Positions 41,977 to 50,930 of a stretch of DNA of 64,000 bases are shown piece by piece. The notes beneath the pieces were generated by a model, which worked only from the letters and a program-made list of their open reading frames with translations, searched no databases and was not told the origin of the DNA. A program made the position numbers and the translations under genes. The DNA comes from Nocardioides marmoriginsengisoli (GTDB lineage: Bacteria; Actinomycetota; Actinomycetes; Propionibacteriales; Nocardioidaceae), in the NCBI RefSeq assembly GCF_003725695.1, contig NZ_RJSE01000001.1, forward strand, positions 158,262 to 222,261, written 5' to 3'. Position 1 is the stretch's first letter. Every line of letters starts with the position of its first letter.

Positions 41977-42474
41977 TCAGTTGCCGGTGTCGGACTGGGC
42001 GACGTCGTCGGCCTGGAGCGCGGCCACGAGGTCGGCCACGTGGCCCTTGCCCTCGACCACGATCAGGTCGTCGTCCTCACGCCCCTGGTTCCGCTTCTCG
42101 ACCTCGGCCTGCAGCTCGCCCTTCTTCAGCGCGCTGTAGTCCGGGGTCGGGGCGGCCGGAGGTGCACCGGCGCCGTGGTTGTCGTTCCCGGAGCCGTCCG
42201 CGCCGTCGTCGGTACCGTCGTCGTCGGTACCGGCAGCCGGATCGGCCGGCTCGACCGGGGCCGCGGGAGGCGTGGCCGGTACGACGGGCGTGGCTGCCGG
42301 TTCGGGCGTCGCAGGGGTCTCCTGGACGGCCTCGCCGTTGGCGGCGACGAGGTCCTCGGCCTGGACCAGGTCCTTGGCCCAGTCCGGGACCGGCTTCCCG
42401 GCGACCAGGGCGGTCGGGATGTCGGTGTCCGGGTGTCGACGCACCACGGTGTACCGCATCACCCGGGCGCTCAT
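41977..42474 (-). CDS. Phage head-region protein with disordered linker
   Basis: A 165-residue protein: N-terminal beta segment (MRYTVVRRHPDTDIPTALV), a long Ala/Pro/Asp/Gly-rich linker (about 50-110) and a small C-terminal helix-strand-helix like SAP or Rho N-terminal folds (YSALKKGELQAEVEKRN). Such C-terminal domains bind nucleic acid. It directly follows the major capsid gene with a 4-bp overlap. The role is unknown. Confidence 0.65.
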   Translation of the reverse strand: MSARVMRYTVVRRHPDTDIPTALVAGKPVPDWAKDLVQAEDLVAANGEAVQETPATPEPAATPVVPATPPAAPVEPADPAAGTDDDGTDDGADGSGNDNHGAGAPPAAPTPDYSALKKGELQAEVEKRNQGREDDDLIVVEGKGHVADLVAALQADDVAQSDTGN

Positions 42475-43520
42475 GCGAGCACCTGGATCGCCATCGACGC
42501 GTTCGGGTTCGCCAGGACGGGCTCACCGATCGAGTCACCCTCGACCTCGACGGACGAGCCGACCTTCTCGTCCTTGAAGACGCCGCAGACGATGCCCGGC
42601 TGCTCGTCGGGCTCGATGCCCCACGACGCGAACCCGGACGAGACCGTCTTGCCCCAGTAGGTGGCCCCGAGGATCGTGCCCTCCTCGTTCTCGACGTCCG
42701 TCGGCTCCGGGAGGAAGTAGATCTTCTTCGGGTCCAGGACCCGGGTCGCGACCCCTTCGACCTGGTAGGTCCGCTCGTACACCTCGTACTCCGGGATCCC
42801 GGCGCCGTCGGAGTACGACTGGACCTCCGAGGTCAGCGGCGGACGCGACGCGGAGGCCCCGACGAGGGTCTTGAACTGGTTGCCGGCCGCGTACGCGTTG
42901 TACGCCGCACGGGAACCGAAGACCACACGGCCCGGCGCCTCGTCGTTGTTGAACGACCGGTAGACGTCGATCCAGGTGTTCACCGCCGCGAGACGGTCGA
43001 TGGCCGGGTCGGACCACCACTGGCCAGCGCCGGCCGCGATCGACAGCGCCACGTTGCGGCCGAAGTCGTCGAGGATCCAGAAGTTGTCGGCGTCGACGAC
43101 AACCTTGCCCTGGTCGATCGCGATGCCCCGGGTCAGCTCCTGGCGCATCGAGATGGCCTGGACGTTCCGGCGGATCGCCGACTCGATGCTCTTCTTGACC
43201 CGGTCGTCGGAGAGACGAGCCAGCTCCTTCTGAGTGATCTCGTCGATCGGCTCGCTCCGGGCGATCGAGGGCAGGTCGATGGTCTTCGCCTGCGGGACCT
43301 GACCCTTCCCGATCTCGGGGCGAGCGTTGAACGCCCGGTAACGGGCCGCGTCCACCAGGCCGGTCTGGCCCGGGAAGAACTTCACGTGGTCGCTGTCGAC
43401 GAACACGTTCGGAAGGAACCGGGCGAGAGTGCCGCCGCGGCTCTGCTCGACGAGGTACTGCTCGTCGCGCGCGATACCCGTCGCCTCGACGGGGTCAATC
43501 AGGTCAGTCCAAAGCGGCAT
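42471..43520 (-). CDS. Major capsid protein (gpE-like)
   Basis: A 349-residue HK97-fold protein of the lambda gpE family: N-terminal arm (EYLVEQ-like region EQYLVEQSRGGTLARFLPN), a Gly-rich loop and a C-terminal domain with GKTVSSGFASWGIEPDEQPG. It forms the icosahedral shell. It lies after the decoration and scaffold genes, and the order fits lambda (D then E). Confidence 0.88.
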   Translation of the reverse strand: MPLWTDLIDPVEATGIARDEQYLVEQSRGGTLARFLPNVFVDSDHVKFFPGQTGLVDAARYRAFNARPEIGKGQVPQAKTIDLPSIARSEPIDEITQKELARLSDDRVKKSIESAIRRNVQAISMRQELTRGIAIDQGKVVVDADNFWILDDFGRNVALSIAAGAGQWWSDPAIDRLAAVNTWIDVYRSFNNDEAPGRVVFGSRAAYNAYAAGNQFKTLVGASASRPPLTSEVQSYSDGAGIPEYEVYERTYQVEGVATRVLDPKKIYFLPEPTDVENEEGTILGATYWGKTVSSGFASWGIEPDEQPGIVCGVFKDEKVGSSVEVEGDSIGEPVLANPNASMAIQVLA

Positions 43521-43526
43521 GACGGA

Positions 43527-43892
43527 TCAGCTCCCGAAGAAGAAGCGCGGCTGGACCGCGGTGGTGGGGACGGTGAAAGCGACCGGCAGCTTGACGGTCT
43601 TGATGTTTCCGCGGGTGATCACGGCGACGTTGACGTCCTCGACGCCGTCGGTCTTGTGGTCACCCTTGAGGAACCCGAGCACGGCGCCGGAGACGTCGGC
43701 CCAGGGGCGGATGTCATCGAGGTCGTCAATGCGGACGGGCAGACCGGACGGCAGGAAGCCGTTCGGGAAGTGCGTGCCGGCGGTGAAGTCCGAGATGTCG
43801 ATGACACCGGTGATGGCCTCGTCGAGGCCGTCGGTGTTACGCATCCAGGAGAAGTCACCGGTGCCGTACTGCGTGGTCTTGAGACCGGGCAT
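43527..43892 (-). CDS. Capsid decoration protein (gpD-like)
   Basis: A 121-residue protein with DLDDIRPWADVSGAVLGFL and a C-terminal VPFxFF-like strand (TTAVQPRFFF); size and place (6 bp before the major capsid gene) fit a head-stabilising protein of the gpD type, which binds at threefold sites of the expanded shell. Confidence 0.75.
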   Translation of the reverse strand: MPGLKTTQYGTGDFSWMRNTDGLDEAITGVIDISDFTAGTHFPNGFLPSGLPVRIDDLDDIRPWADVSGAVLGFLKGDHKTDGVEDVNVAVITRGNIKTVKLPVAFTVPTTAVQPRFFFGS

Positions 43893-43922
43893 GATGGTGT
43901 CCTTTCGGGACGGGTGGATGGG

Positions 43923-44696
43923 CTACTTGTTCTTCGCCTCGCGTGCAGCGCGACGGGCTTCCTGGACGGCCTTGACGGACTGCTGCCCGCCGCCTCCGCC
44001 CTCGGTGCGGCTTCCGCCGCCGAAGTCGCGCTTGCGCTGCTCGGTGCCGCCCGTGCCGGGCTTGGTGAACTTCTTCGCGAAGTTCGTGATCTTGGTCGTG
44101 TCGACCCCGTCGTCGGTGATGAAGGCCGCGACGTTGAATCCGGTCACGAGCTCTTCGACCTCGGTGTCCGGCATGTCGCTGGACTCGAGTGCTCCACGGA
44201 AGAGTGCCGTGGCGGTCTTGATCCGCTCGGAGGCGATCGCCTCCTGCTTGCCCTCCTCCTTGGCGGCCGCGATGGCCTGCTCGGAGGGAGTCATCTGCTC
44301 GCGCTTGATCTTCGCGAGCTCCTCGAGGTCGGCCTTGACCTGCTCGTCGGTGCGATCGCCGACGACGCTCTTGTACCGGGACTCGTGCTTCTTCGAGTGG
44401 TACCGGTGGTAGGCCGCCTGCTGCGCGTCGGTCATCTCCGCGACTCGGGTGTCCTTGGGGTACCCGAGGTCCTTCCCGTCGGCGTCGAGCGCGTTCTTCG
44501 ACTCCGCGGCCCGCTTCTCAGCGGCAGCCTTCTCCTCGGCCGCAGCCTTGTCGGCGGCAGCTTTCTCCTCGGCGGCCTTCGCCGCAGCGTCGTCGTCGGG
44601 ACCCTCCATGAACCACCCACCGAAGCGGGACCGGTTCCGGGCGAAGGTCGCGTCGAGGAACGCGGCGTGGGCAGGGGTCAGCACGGACTTGTTCAT
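43923..44696 (-). CDS. Capsid scaffolding protein
   Basis: A 257-residue, highly charged helical protein with an extended Ala/Lys/Glu coiled coil (residues about 35-75), a second helical part, and a C-terminal Gly-rich then basic segment (AVQEARRAAREAKNK) that would bind the capsid shell from inside. It guides procapsid assembly and is then removed. It follows a 164-bp non-coding gap containing a hairpin. Confidence 0.75.
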   Translation of the reverse strand: MNKSVLTPAHAAFLDATFARNRSRFGGWFMEGPDDDAAAKAAEEKAAADKAAAEEKAAAEKRAAESKNALDADGKDLGYPKDTRVAEMTDAQQAAYHRYHSKKHESRYKSVVGDRTDEQVKADLEELAKIKREQMTPSEQAIAAAKEEGKQEAIASERIKTATALFRGALESSDMPDTEVEELVTGFNVAAFITDDGVDTTKITNFAKKFTKPGTGGTEQRKRDFGGGSRTEGGGGGQQSVKAVQEARRAAREAKNK

Positions 44697-44749
44697 GCGG
44701 GGGTGCTCCTTGTCGGAAAGGCATCGACCATGACGGTCTGGACATGCGA

Positions 44750-44778
44750 AACGCCCCAGACGTGACGTCAGGGGCGTT
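44750..44778 (-). terminator. Interrupted hairpin before the scaffold gene
   Basis: AACGCCCC (44750-44757) pairs with GGGGCGTT (44771-44778); inside, GACG/CGTC pair round a 3-nt loop after an A-A mismatch. On the minus strand the stem is followed by TTTCG. A GTCTGG at 44736 can instead pair with CCAGAC at 44756-44761, so two folds compete. It separates the head-toxin genes from the scaffold gene. Confidence 0.5.
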
Positions 44779-44860
44779 CAGGTGGTGCGTCTGAGGTTCC
44801 TAGTACGGACGCTGTTGCGGTGGAGCGTCGTGGCGACGTTCCAAGGACAGGCGGTGCCGG

Positions 44861-45142
44861 CTAGGAGGCGGCGGAGATCCCGTGGGACTCGAGCTCGGTC
44901 GCGGTGGGTGCGTCGGTGATCCCGACGTCACGCCGCAAGATGGTGCGGACCTGGCTGATGAGGTCGTTCAGAGCGGCCGGGGTGGTGGCGGTGAGGTCGA
45001 TCGCGAGCTCTTGGCCGGGGTAGACCTCGGCGGGCTCGATGAGCAGCTCACCGGAGCCGAGACCGAGGGGCTGGAGGGCAGCACGGACCCGGTCCTGCAC
45101 GGAACCGTCCGTCAGGACGAGAGTCTCCTCAGCGCCTGCCAT
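44861..45142 (-). CDS. Small protein after the MuF-toxin gene, possible immunity protein
   Basis: A 93-residue acidic protein with mixed helix and strand (VQDRVRAALQPLGLGSGELL; LAIDLTATTPAALNDLISQV). Its start overlaps the end of the MuF-toxin gene by 14 bp. Immunity genes for polymorphic toxins normally lie directly downstream, so this position is suggestive; a simple structural role is also possible. No family recognised. Confidence 0.6.
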   Translation of the reverse strand: MAGAEETLVLTDGSVQDRVRAALQPLGLGSGELLIEPAEVYPGQELAIDLTATTPAALNDLISQVRTILRRDVGITDAPTATELESHGISAAS

Positions 45143-46511
45143 GCCACCATCCTACGCTCGTGCGGTCCCCGAGGATCACGATCACCTCGACGAGTTCCTC
45201 CCCGTACACACCGAGGGCCTTCCGGATCCCGCGTGCTGCCGCACCAGGTTCCACACCCTGTCGGCGGCCGTCGATGATGATCCTCTTGGACTGCCCCCGT
45301 GCGCTCCGGATGGCGTTGTAGATCGCCGTCTCGGTGCCTACCGACTTGAGCGTCTTGATCTCCACGGTGACCGCAACGCCATCGAGGACCGAGTCCGGAG
45401 TTCGGATGTCCTGGACCTGGCGTACCGACCGGACGTTGCTCACGCCCCGGCGTGCCAGCCAGTCGACGACCGACTGCTCGCCCTCGTCGAAGTACTCGTA
45501 CGGGTCGTCGCCCGCCAGCAGCCCGCGCTGCTCGAGGTCGGCGTAGGAGACGACCGGGTTCAGCGCCGGATCACGGATCAGCTGACGGGAGAACACCACC
45601 GACTCGTCAACGGGCAGATGACGCGACCCGTCGTCCTCCGGAACACCGGTTGCGCTCCTGGCCGGCGGGCGACCGTCTCCGCCGCCGCTGCCCTTCTCGG
45701 CAAGGTCCTTCGGCCCGGTGAACTTCTGCCCCTTGACCGTGAGGACCGGACCTAGCTCGCCATGCTCGTGGACCTGGACCCGGACGTTCGAGAGCGCCGA
45801 CTTTCCGGTCTCCCCAGCCTCGGCGTACGCCGCGTTCCGGTCCTCCTCGTTCAGACCCTTCGCCGGGTCGACGCCGCCGATGATCGGCATCGTGAGGCAC
45901 TTGCAGCGGACGTGGATCGGGAGGAGCTGCCCGATCGTGTAGACCTGCAGCGACGCCGCCAGACACAGCCCACAGGACCCGGTGACCGAGAGCTCCGGGC
46001 GCAGGATCCGCCGGTACCGTTCGACGTCGAGCTCGGCCATCGCGTCGGCCTGCGCCTGCCGGGCGGCGAGCATCAGGTCGGCCTCGATGAGGCTCATCTC
46101 CCGGGCCATGGCCGCAGCGATCGCCGCCGTGTCGTCCTGGGTCTTCGCGTAGTCGACCCGGTACGCCTTCGCCGTACGTGAGTGCACGGCCACCGGGTCG
46201 GCGCCGTTGCGGATCTCCGGGGTTACGATCCGCGGGATCTTCACGCCACGGGTGTCGGCCAGGATCGCGGTCATCTCGCCGAGGTACTGCGCCATCAGCT
46301 GGGTGACGACGTCCTGGGCGTTCCGGGAGACCTCCGCGGCCAACGCTGCCTGTGCGGCCACGGCGGCCGGGGTGTACCAGCTCGCGAACCCGGCCCATAC
46401 GTCCGCTGCCTGCTGGGCGGCAGCGTCGGTCAGGCCGGCGACCTGGGATGCGGTCTGCTCGACCCAGAACGCGGCAGCCGCACCAGCAGCAGCCTCGTCG
46501 ACCGTGGCCAT
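45129..46511 (-). CDS. MuF-like head protein with C-terminal CdiA-CT-type nuclease domain
   Basis: A 460-residue fusion. Residues 1-215 are a MuF-like head morphogenesis domain ending in a zinc-type motif (Cys180, Cys183, His200, Cys203, Cys205). A Gly-rich linker spans about 270-300. Residues 320-460 resemble the CdiA-CT tRNA nuclease fold: Glu345, Asp377 and EIK (Glu384, Lys386) form a PD-(D/E)XK-like site, and KRIIIDGRRQG follows. MuF-toxins are delivered in virions or stay in the lysogen; the toxin assignment is by motif pattern. It lies between portal and scaffold, where MuF genes belong. Confidence 0.8.
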   Translation of the reverse strand: MATVDEAAAGAAAAFWVEQTASQVAGLTDAAAQQAADVWAGFASWYTPAAVAAQAALAAEVSRNAQDVVTQLMAQYLGEMTAILADTRGVKIPRIVTPEIRNGADPVAVHSRTAKAYRVDYAKTQDDTAAIAAAMAREMSLIEADLMLAARQAQADAMAELDVERYRRILRPELSVTGSCGLCLAASLQVYTIGQLLPIHVRCKCLTMPIIGGVDPAKGLNEEDRNAAYAEAGETGKSALSNVRVQVHEHGELGPVLTVKGQKFTGPKDLAEKGSGGGDGRPPARSATGVPEDDGSRHLPVDESVVFSRQLIRDPALNPVVSYADLEQRGLLAGDDPYEYFDEGEQSVVDWLARRGVSNVRSVRQVQDIRTPDSVLDGVAVTVEIKTLKSVGTETAIYNAIRSARGQSKRIIIDGRRQGVEPGAAARGIRKALGVYGEELVEVIVILGDRTSVGWWHGRR

Positions 46512-46513
46512 AC

Positions 46514-48010
46514 TCAGCCGCCGGCGGGAGCAGCGCGCCGCTCAGCAGCAGCCTTGGCGGCCGCGTCGGAGAGCATGTCGCGCGAACGCTGCGGGCGGAG
46601 CCGGTCGACCACGTCGCCGGGGGAATACTGCATGACGTCGGTCATGATCGCCTCCCACGGGAGGACGCCGTTGACCTTCGAGACGGTCTCGCCGATCTCC
46701 TGGAGGCTGTGCAGCTGCGTCGGCCCCCAGATCACCTCGATCTGGGAGACGTCCGCGCGGTCGGTGTCGCCCTGGAACTCGAACGCCATCGCCATCGTCT
46801 CGGCCCACGACGCGTCAGCACGGTCCTGGCGGTCCCAGAGCTCGAAGGTGTGCTCTTCCTTCTGGGTCGAGGCGCCTTCGGCGGACCCGTTCGCTGCGTC
46901 CGGGGTGATCAGGTGCAGCGGCTTCGACGCAGTGAACGCGAGCCACTGGAGTTCGCCCTTGATCGACTCGGTCAGCTGCTGGGTGTTGGTCTCCTTCGAC
47001 TCCCAGATCTCAGCACCCTTGGGCAGCTTCCACATCGCATCCGGAGCAGAAGTGAAGACCTGAGCCCACTCCTCGTCGGACATCTCCATCGGGTCAGCGG
47101 CCTCGTCGCCATCAGCCGACGGCGGCACCTCGTCGTCTTCCTCGGCCATGACGATGGCCCGTTGCCGGAACGCCTGGATCTTGCCGATCCACCACTCGTT
47201 GAACAACTTGTCGTTGATCCGGTCGAGAGTGTTCAGCTCGCCCTCGATCTCCGAGACGCCGTTCTTGTTCTGGAACCGGACCATCGCGACCTTGTTGCCC
47301 GGGATGTCGTCCCACCGGTCGTAGTCCCACTCCCACCGCGACGACAGCGCCCACCGGCGGCCGGTGAACAGCGTCGAGGTTGGCACGTCACACCGGGCGA
47401 CATACAGCTCGCCCGGCAGGAACAGGTACGCGTAGTCAGCGTTCTCGATCTCGTCGCGGAACATCTTCAGCCCGGCCAGCGTCTCCCCGGTCGCCGGGTC
47501 GTGTGCGGTGATGCACTCCAACGGCGACTCCGAGGTGATCAACGACCACGCCCGGGTGTCATCCGGAGGAGTGACGATCGTGTACGCGTCACCCAGGCCG
47601 AGCATGTTGTCGTGGACCTCACGGGCCCGCAGCTTCAGCTTGTTGTGCCGCATCAGGTCCCGGGCCTTGAGGTCGCCAAGCTCGTCGTCGACCGCCGCGG
47701 TCCGGAAGTCCCGCAGCCCCATCCGGTTCGTCGTCGACGACACCAGCTTCGGAGCGATGTTCATCCGCCCCATCCGCAGGAACTGCCGGAACGGCGCCGA
47801 CCACTCCGAGTGGATGTCTTCGCGCAGCGGCGGATCCCCGGCCAGGTAGTCCGCCAGCAGATCCAGACCGGGCCGGACCCGGTTCGGCTTCAAGCCATGG
47901 CGGGCGAACTTGTACTTGCCCCGGATCCCTGCCCGCCGCTCGTGGAGCTTGACTCCCAGCGTCAGCAGCCACCAGCCGGGGGAGTACGGCTCTTCGGTCT
48001 CGATCGACAC
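46514..48010 (-). CDS. Phage portal protein
   Basis: A 498-residue SPP1-type portal (long central wing and helical crown). Features include GLGDAYTIV near the wing, FQNKNGVSEIEG and a C-terminal Ala-rich segment. It forms the dodecameric channel for DNA and binds the large terminase. Located directly after the terminase gene with a 28-bp gap, and 2 bp before the MuF gene. Confidence 0.85.
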   Translation of the reverse strand: MSIETEEPYSPGWWLLTLGVKLHERRAGIRGKYKFARHGLKPNRVRPGLDLLADYLAGDPPLREDIHSEWSAPFRQFLRMGRMNIAPKLVSSTTNRMGLRDFRTAAVDDELGDLKARDLMRHNKLKLRAREVHDNMLGLGDAYTIVTPPDDTRAWSLITSESPLECITAHDPATGETLAGLKMFRDEIENADYAYLFLPGELYVARCDVPTSTLFTGRRWALSSRWEWDYDRWDDIPGNKVAMVRFQNKNGVSEIEGELNTLDRINDKLFNEWWIGKIQAFRQRAIVMAEEDDEVPPSADGDEAADPMEMSDEEWAQVFTSAPDAMWKLPKGAEIWESKETNTQQLTESIKGELQWLAFTASKPLHLITPDAANGSAEGASTQKEEHTFELWDRQDRADASWAETMAMAFEFQGDTDRADVSQIEVIWGPTQLHSLQEIGETVSKVNGVLPWEAIMTDVMQYSPGDVVDRLRPQRSRDMLSDAAAKAAAERRAAPAGG

Positions 48011-48038
48011 GGGCCAGCCCCCTTTCCAGGTCAGTGGT

Positions 48039-49706
48039 TCAGCGGATCCGCCCGATCGCGGCCTTCTTCTTCCGCCGCGGCGGCTTCGCGTTCGCCTTCA
48101 ACGCGGCCAGCCGGGCCTCCCACGACAAGATCGCCGCCATCTGGGCGTCGAACTTCCGGTCGGGGTGCAGCTTCTGCAGGATCCAGAGCCGGCGAGGTTC
48201 CTCACCCGCGGCGTGCTCGTCCTCGTCCCAGATCTTCAGGTATCGCCGACCCGCCGCGGCGTAGTGCTGGGCGAAGGTGGCCTCGTTCGGGTGGTCCTCG
48301 CTGAACGTGACCGCCTCGGACCCGAGAGCCTCGTTGTAGGACTTGATGGCCCTGGCCATCGGGACCTTCCGGATCGTCCACCACTCCTCGACGCACGGCC
48401 ACCGACCAGCCCACGACCCCAACGTCTCAGTCCAGTGCGGCGGGTCCCCGTTGAACCTCCACACGTTGTGCGTCTTCATCAGCTGCTCGACCGACGCGGT
48501 GACTTCGTCCTCGTCGATCTCCCACGGCTGATCGTCGGGGAGATTCGCCGGACGCTCCCAGCACGCCCAGAGCTCTTGGCGGCCGGTCACGATGTCGGTG
48601 ATCACGATCGCGGTCGAGTCCCGGAACCGGGCCCCGTCGAACCCGGCCGTCACGAACGAACCCGGCTTGATCCGGCCCTTCCGCAACAGGTCCTTGCGTC
48701 GGTTCGGGTCGAACGCCTGCTCCGAGGACCGGGTCCACCGGTTAAGCCAGACCCGCTCGAGGAAGTTCGTGTCCGCGTTCGGCTGATCCCACTGCGACGC
48801 GATGTCATCGAACTGGCCCGGCCCGTACTCACCGATCGGACCAGTCGCCTCGCTGATCGCTTCGATCCGCTGCTTCTTGTCCTTCAGCTCGTAGGTCCCG
48901 CCGGCGTGCCGGTAGAAGTAGAAGAGCCGCGGGTCCTCGATCTCGCCCCGGTCGATCGCCGTTGCCTCGGCGTGCAGGTCCTCCTGGACCGAGTTCTCAC
49001 CCGGCTCACCGGCCGTCCCGACGTAGAACTCCCACGCATCCTCGAGCGGCCGCTTCGGGAGGTTGGCCCGCATCGTCCGCACGGCCTTCTTCTGCCGCGG
49101 CAACGTCAGCTGGTGAGGCTCGTCGACCGCCTGGAACGTGGTCCGTGCACCATCACGAGCGGACGGACTGTTCGACACCGGGACCGCGACCCCAGCCTCA
49201 GCACCCGTCGGCGACAGCCGCTGGACCCGCTCGTTCGACACATCGAAGAGGTCCGCGTCCGGGCCCTCGCGGATGATGTACATCAGCGCGCCGTACGCCA
49301 GCTCCTCGACCTGGTCGACCGTGACCGACAGGATCGGGATGTACGGCCGCTTCACCGGCCGCCCGACCGGCTGCCCGTACGCGTCGAACCCGTCGCACCG
49401 AACCGGAGCCTCCGGGTGCAGCTCGGTCGCGATCACCCACGCGAGCTTCTCGGTCTTCGACAACCCCTTGCGGCACGAGTACCCGCCACGCTTGAACCGG
49501 CGCCGGCCAGCCCACTGGTGACCCTGCGGGTAGATCTCGTACAGCGAGTACAACGCCGCACGAATGTCGACGTCGAGCACCGCAGGTTCGCCCTCGATCG
49601 ACCCCGGCCCGAAGATCATCCGCTCTTCGATGAAGTCGCACACCGAAGGACCGAGCGTCGGCCACGGGGCGTCCGGATCGAACTTCGGGACGACGAGGGT
49701 CGCCAC
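48039..49706 (-). CDS. Terminase large subunit
   Basis: A 555-residue packaging motor. The N-terminal ATPase has a Walker A-like CRKGLSKTE (Lys80, Lys84, Thr85), an acidic TFQAVDEPH Walker B and a coupling motif; the C-terminal RNase H-like nuclease has GFDGARFRDSTA with acidic catalytic residues. It cuts concatemers and pumps DNA into the procapsid. The C terminus is basic. ATG 49706 lies 12 bp after the small subunit gene. Confidence 0.9.
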   Translation of the reverse strand: MATLVVPKFDPDAPWPTLGPSVCDFIEERMIFGPGSIEGEPAVLDVDIRAALYSLYEIYPQGHQWAGRRRFKRGGYSCRKGLSKTEKLAWVIATELHPEAPVRCDGFDAYGQPVGRPVKRPYIPILSVTVDQVEELAYGALMYIIREGPDADLFDVSNERVQRLSPTGAEAGVAVPVSNSPSARDGARTTFQAVDEPHQLTLPRQKKAVRTMRANLPKRPLEDAWEFYVGTAGEPGENSVQEDLHAEATAIDRGEIEDPRLFYFYRHAGGTYELKDKKQRIEAISEATGPIGEYGPGQFDDIASQWDQPNADTNFLERVWLNRWTRSSEQAFDPNRRKDLLRKGRIKPGSFVTAGFDGARFRDSTAIVITDIVTGRQELWACWERPANLPDDQPWEIDEDEVTASVEQLMKTHNVWRFNGDPPHWTETLGSWAGRWPCVEEWWTIRKVPMARAIKSYNEALGSEAVTFSEDHPNEATFAQHYAAAGRRYLKIWDEDEHAAGEEPRRLWILQKLHPDRKFDAQMAAILSWEARLAALKANAKPPRRKKKAAIGRIR

Positions 49707-49718
49707 GAGCTGGTCCCG

Positions 49719-50369
49719 CTACGCCGAAGAGACCAGGTGCAGCCGCGGATCCGGCTGGCCGGCCGCCGGCTTCGGCGCTGCCGGCCGGTCCGACTTCCGA
49801 CGCTTCTCGCCCCGGGCCCGCGCCTCGTCCGCAGTCTCGATCGTCCACTCCAGACGACGACGCGCGTACGGCGACAACCCCAGGTCGACCCGCTGCAACC
49901 GGTACTCGGTCGCCGCTTCCTTGCGAGCCTTCGCCGTGTCCGCAGTCCAGATGTCGTTGTAGATCAACGCCAGCACCAGCATGTTGTGCTCGTCGGAGTC
50001 GTCCCACTCCATCGCCATCGGCGAGGTCCACGCGTCGAACCACCACGCGGTCGTCTGCGGATGCCAGTCACCCTCGAGCGCGAAGCCCTCTTCGTCGTAC
50101 CCGGCGACGAACTTCGGCATGCACGGGACCTCGCGGTCGGTCGCGACGAGCCGCTCGACGAGCTCGGCCTTCGCGCCCTTCTTCGAGATCTGCTGGTCGG
50201 CCGGCCGGTCCATGTTCGCGACGTCGATCGCCTCACGCAGAACCGCGACCGTCATCGCCTCGAACTCCTCACGCGACGGCGCATCGGAGTCGACCCGGCG
50301 AAGGGTCGCAGCAGTGGTGGCGGTGTTCCGGCGCCGGCGAACCGACGGATCCTTCTTGCGAGCAGCCAT
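49719..50369 (-). CDS. Terminase small subunit
   Basis: A 216-residue protein: basic start (AARKKDPSVRRRRN), a helical DNA-binding region (EEFEAMTVAVLREAI), a long helix-rich centre and a C-terminal tail. It would recognise the packaging site upstream of the large subunit gene. ATG 50369 is chosen as the basic start with an upstream ggaggt. Confidence 0.75.
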   Translation of the reverse strand: MAARKKDPSVRRRRNTATTAATLRRVDSDAPSREEFEAMTVAVLREAIDVANMDRPADQQISKKGAKAELVERLVATDREVPCMPKFVAGYDEEGFALEGDWHPQTTAWWFDAWTSPMAMEWDDSDEHNMLVLALIYNDIWTADTAKARKEAATEYRLQRVDLGLSPYARRRLEWTIETADEARARGEKRRKSDRPAAPKPAAGQPDPRLHLVSSA

Positions 50370-50585
50370 GACGTGGACCTCCCGTGACGGGATGAGTGGG
50401 ATGCCCGTGTCGGGCCGGGTGGTTTTCGCGCCGCGGCGACCACGGCTGGGCCCGTTCGAAAAGTCTGGGGAACCGTACGCGGCGGATTTCACAGCCGCCC
50501 TCGGTCCTCCACACGCGAGGCGGGGGAGGGGGTCCGAGGCGGGGTCTGGCTGCCGTTCTGCGGGCCTGGGGAGCGCCTCGGTGGG
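50370..50585. other. Non-coding gap upstream of the terminase genes (possible cos/pac region)
   Basis: 216 bp with no credible ORF. It holds GC-rich runs (gaggcgggggagggggtccg), no hairpin of terminator strength, and lies directly before the small terminase gene, the usual place of cos or pac sites in siphoviruses. No repeat set or cohesive-end sequence is recognisable by eye. Confidence 0.4.
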
Positions 50586-50930
50586 CTAGGGCACGCGCCC
50601 GGCGTTGGCTTGCTCCTGGGTGCGCCTGCGGTGGCAGTTGGAGCAGACTCCGCGGAGGTTCTTCGGGCTGTGGTCCTCGTTGCTACCGATGTGGTCCACC
50701 TCGGTCGAGGCGATGGTGCACGACACCCAGCCCTTGTTGGTGTGCCACTCACCTGGGTAGCGCAGCTTGCAGACTGGGTCGCGGTCGAGCATCCGCTTGG
50801 CCAGGCTGTTCCACCAGGGCGGGAGCGTGGCTCTGCGGTTGCTGCCTGCCCAGGGCTTGGGCTTGTGCTCGGCGCAGGGCATCGGCTCGTCGCACCCTGC
50901 CCGACCGCAACGCTGCAGAGCGCGAGGCAT
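50586..50930 (-). CDS. HNH endonuclease
   Basis: A 114-residue HNH protein: a CGRAGCDEPMPC zinc pair near the start, then STEVDHIG (His, Asp) and NLRGVCSNCHRRRT, with Asn/His and a CxxC. HNH genes beside terminase genes are typical of phages where they help packaging cleavage. ATG 50930 shares one base with the upstream stop (TGATG). Confidence 0.8.
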   Translation of the reverse strand: MPRALQRCGRAGCDEPMPCAEHKPKPWAGSNRRATLPPWWNSLAKRMLDRDPVCKLRYPGEWHTNKGWVSCTIASTEVDHIGSNEDHSPKNLRGVCSNCHRRRTQEQANAGRVP

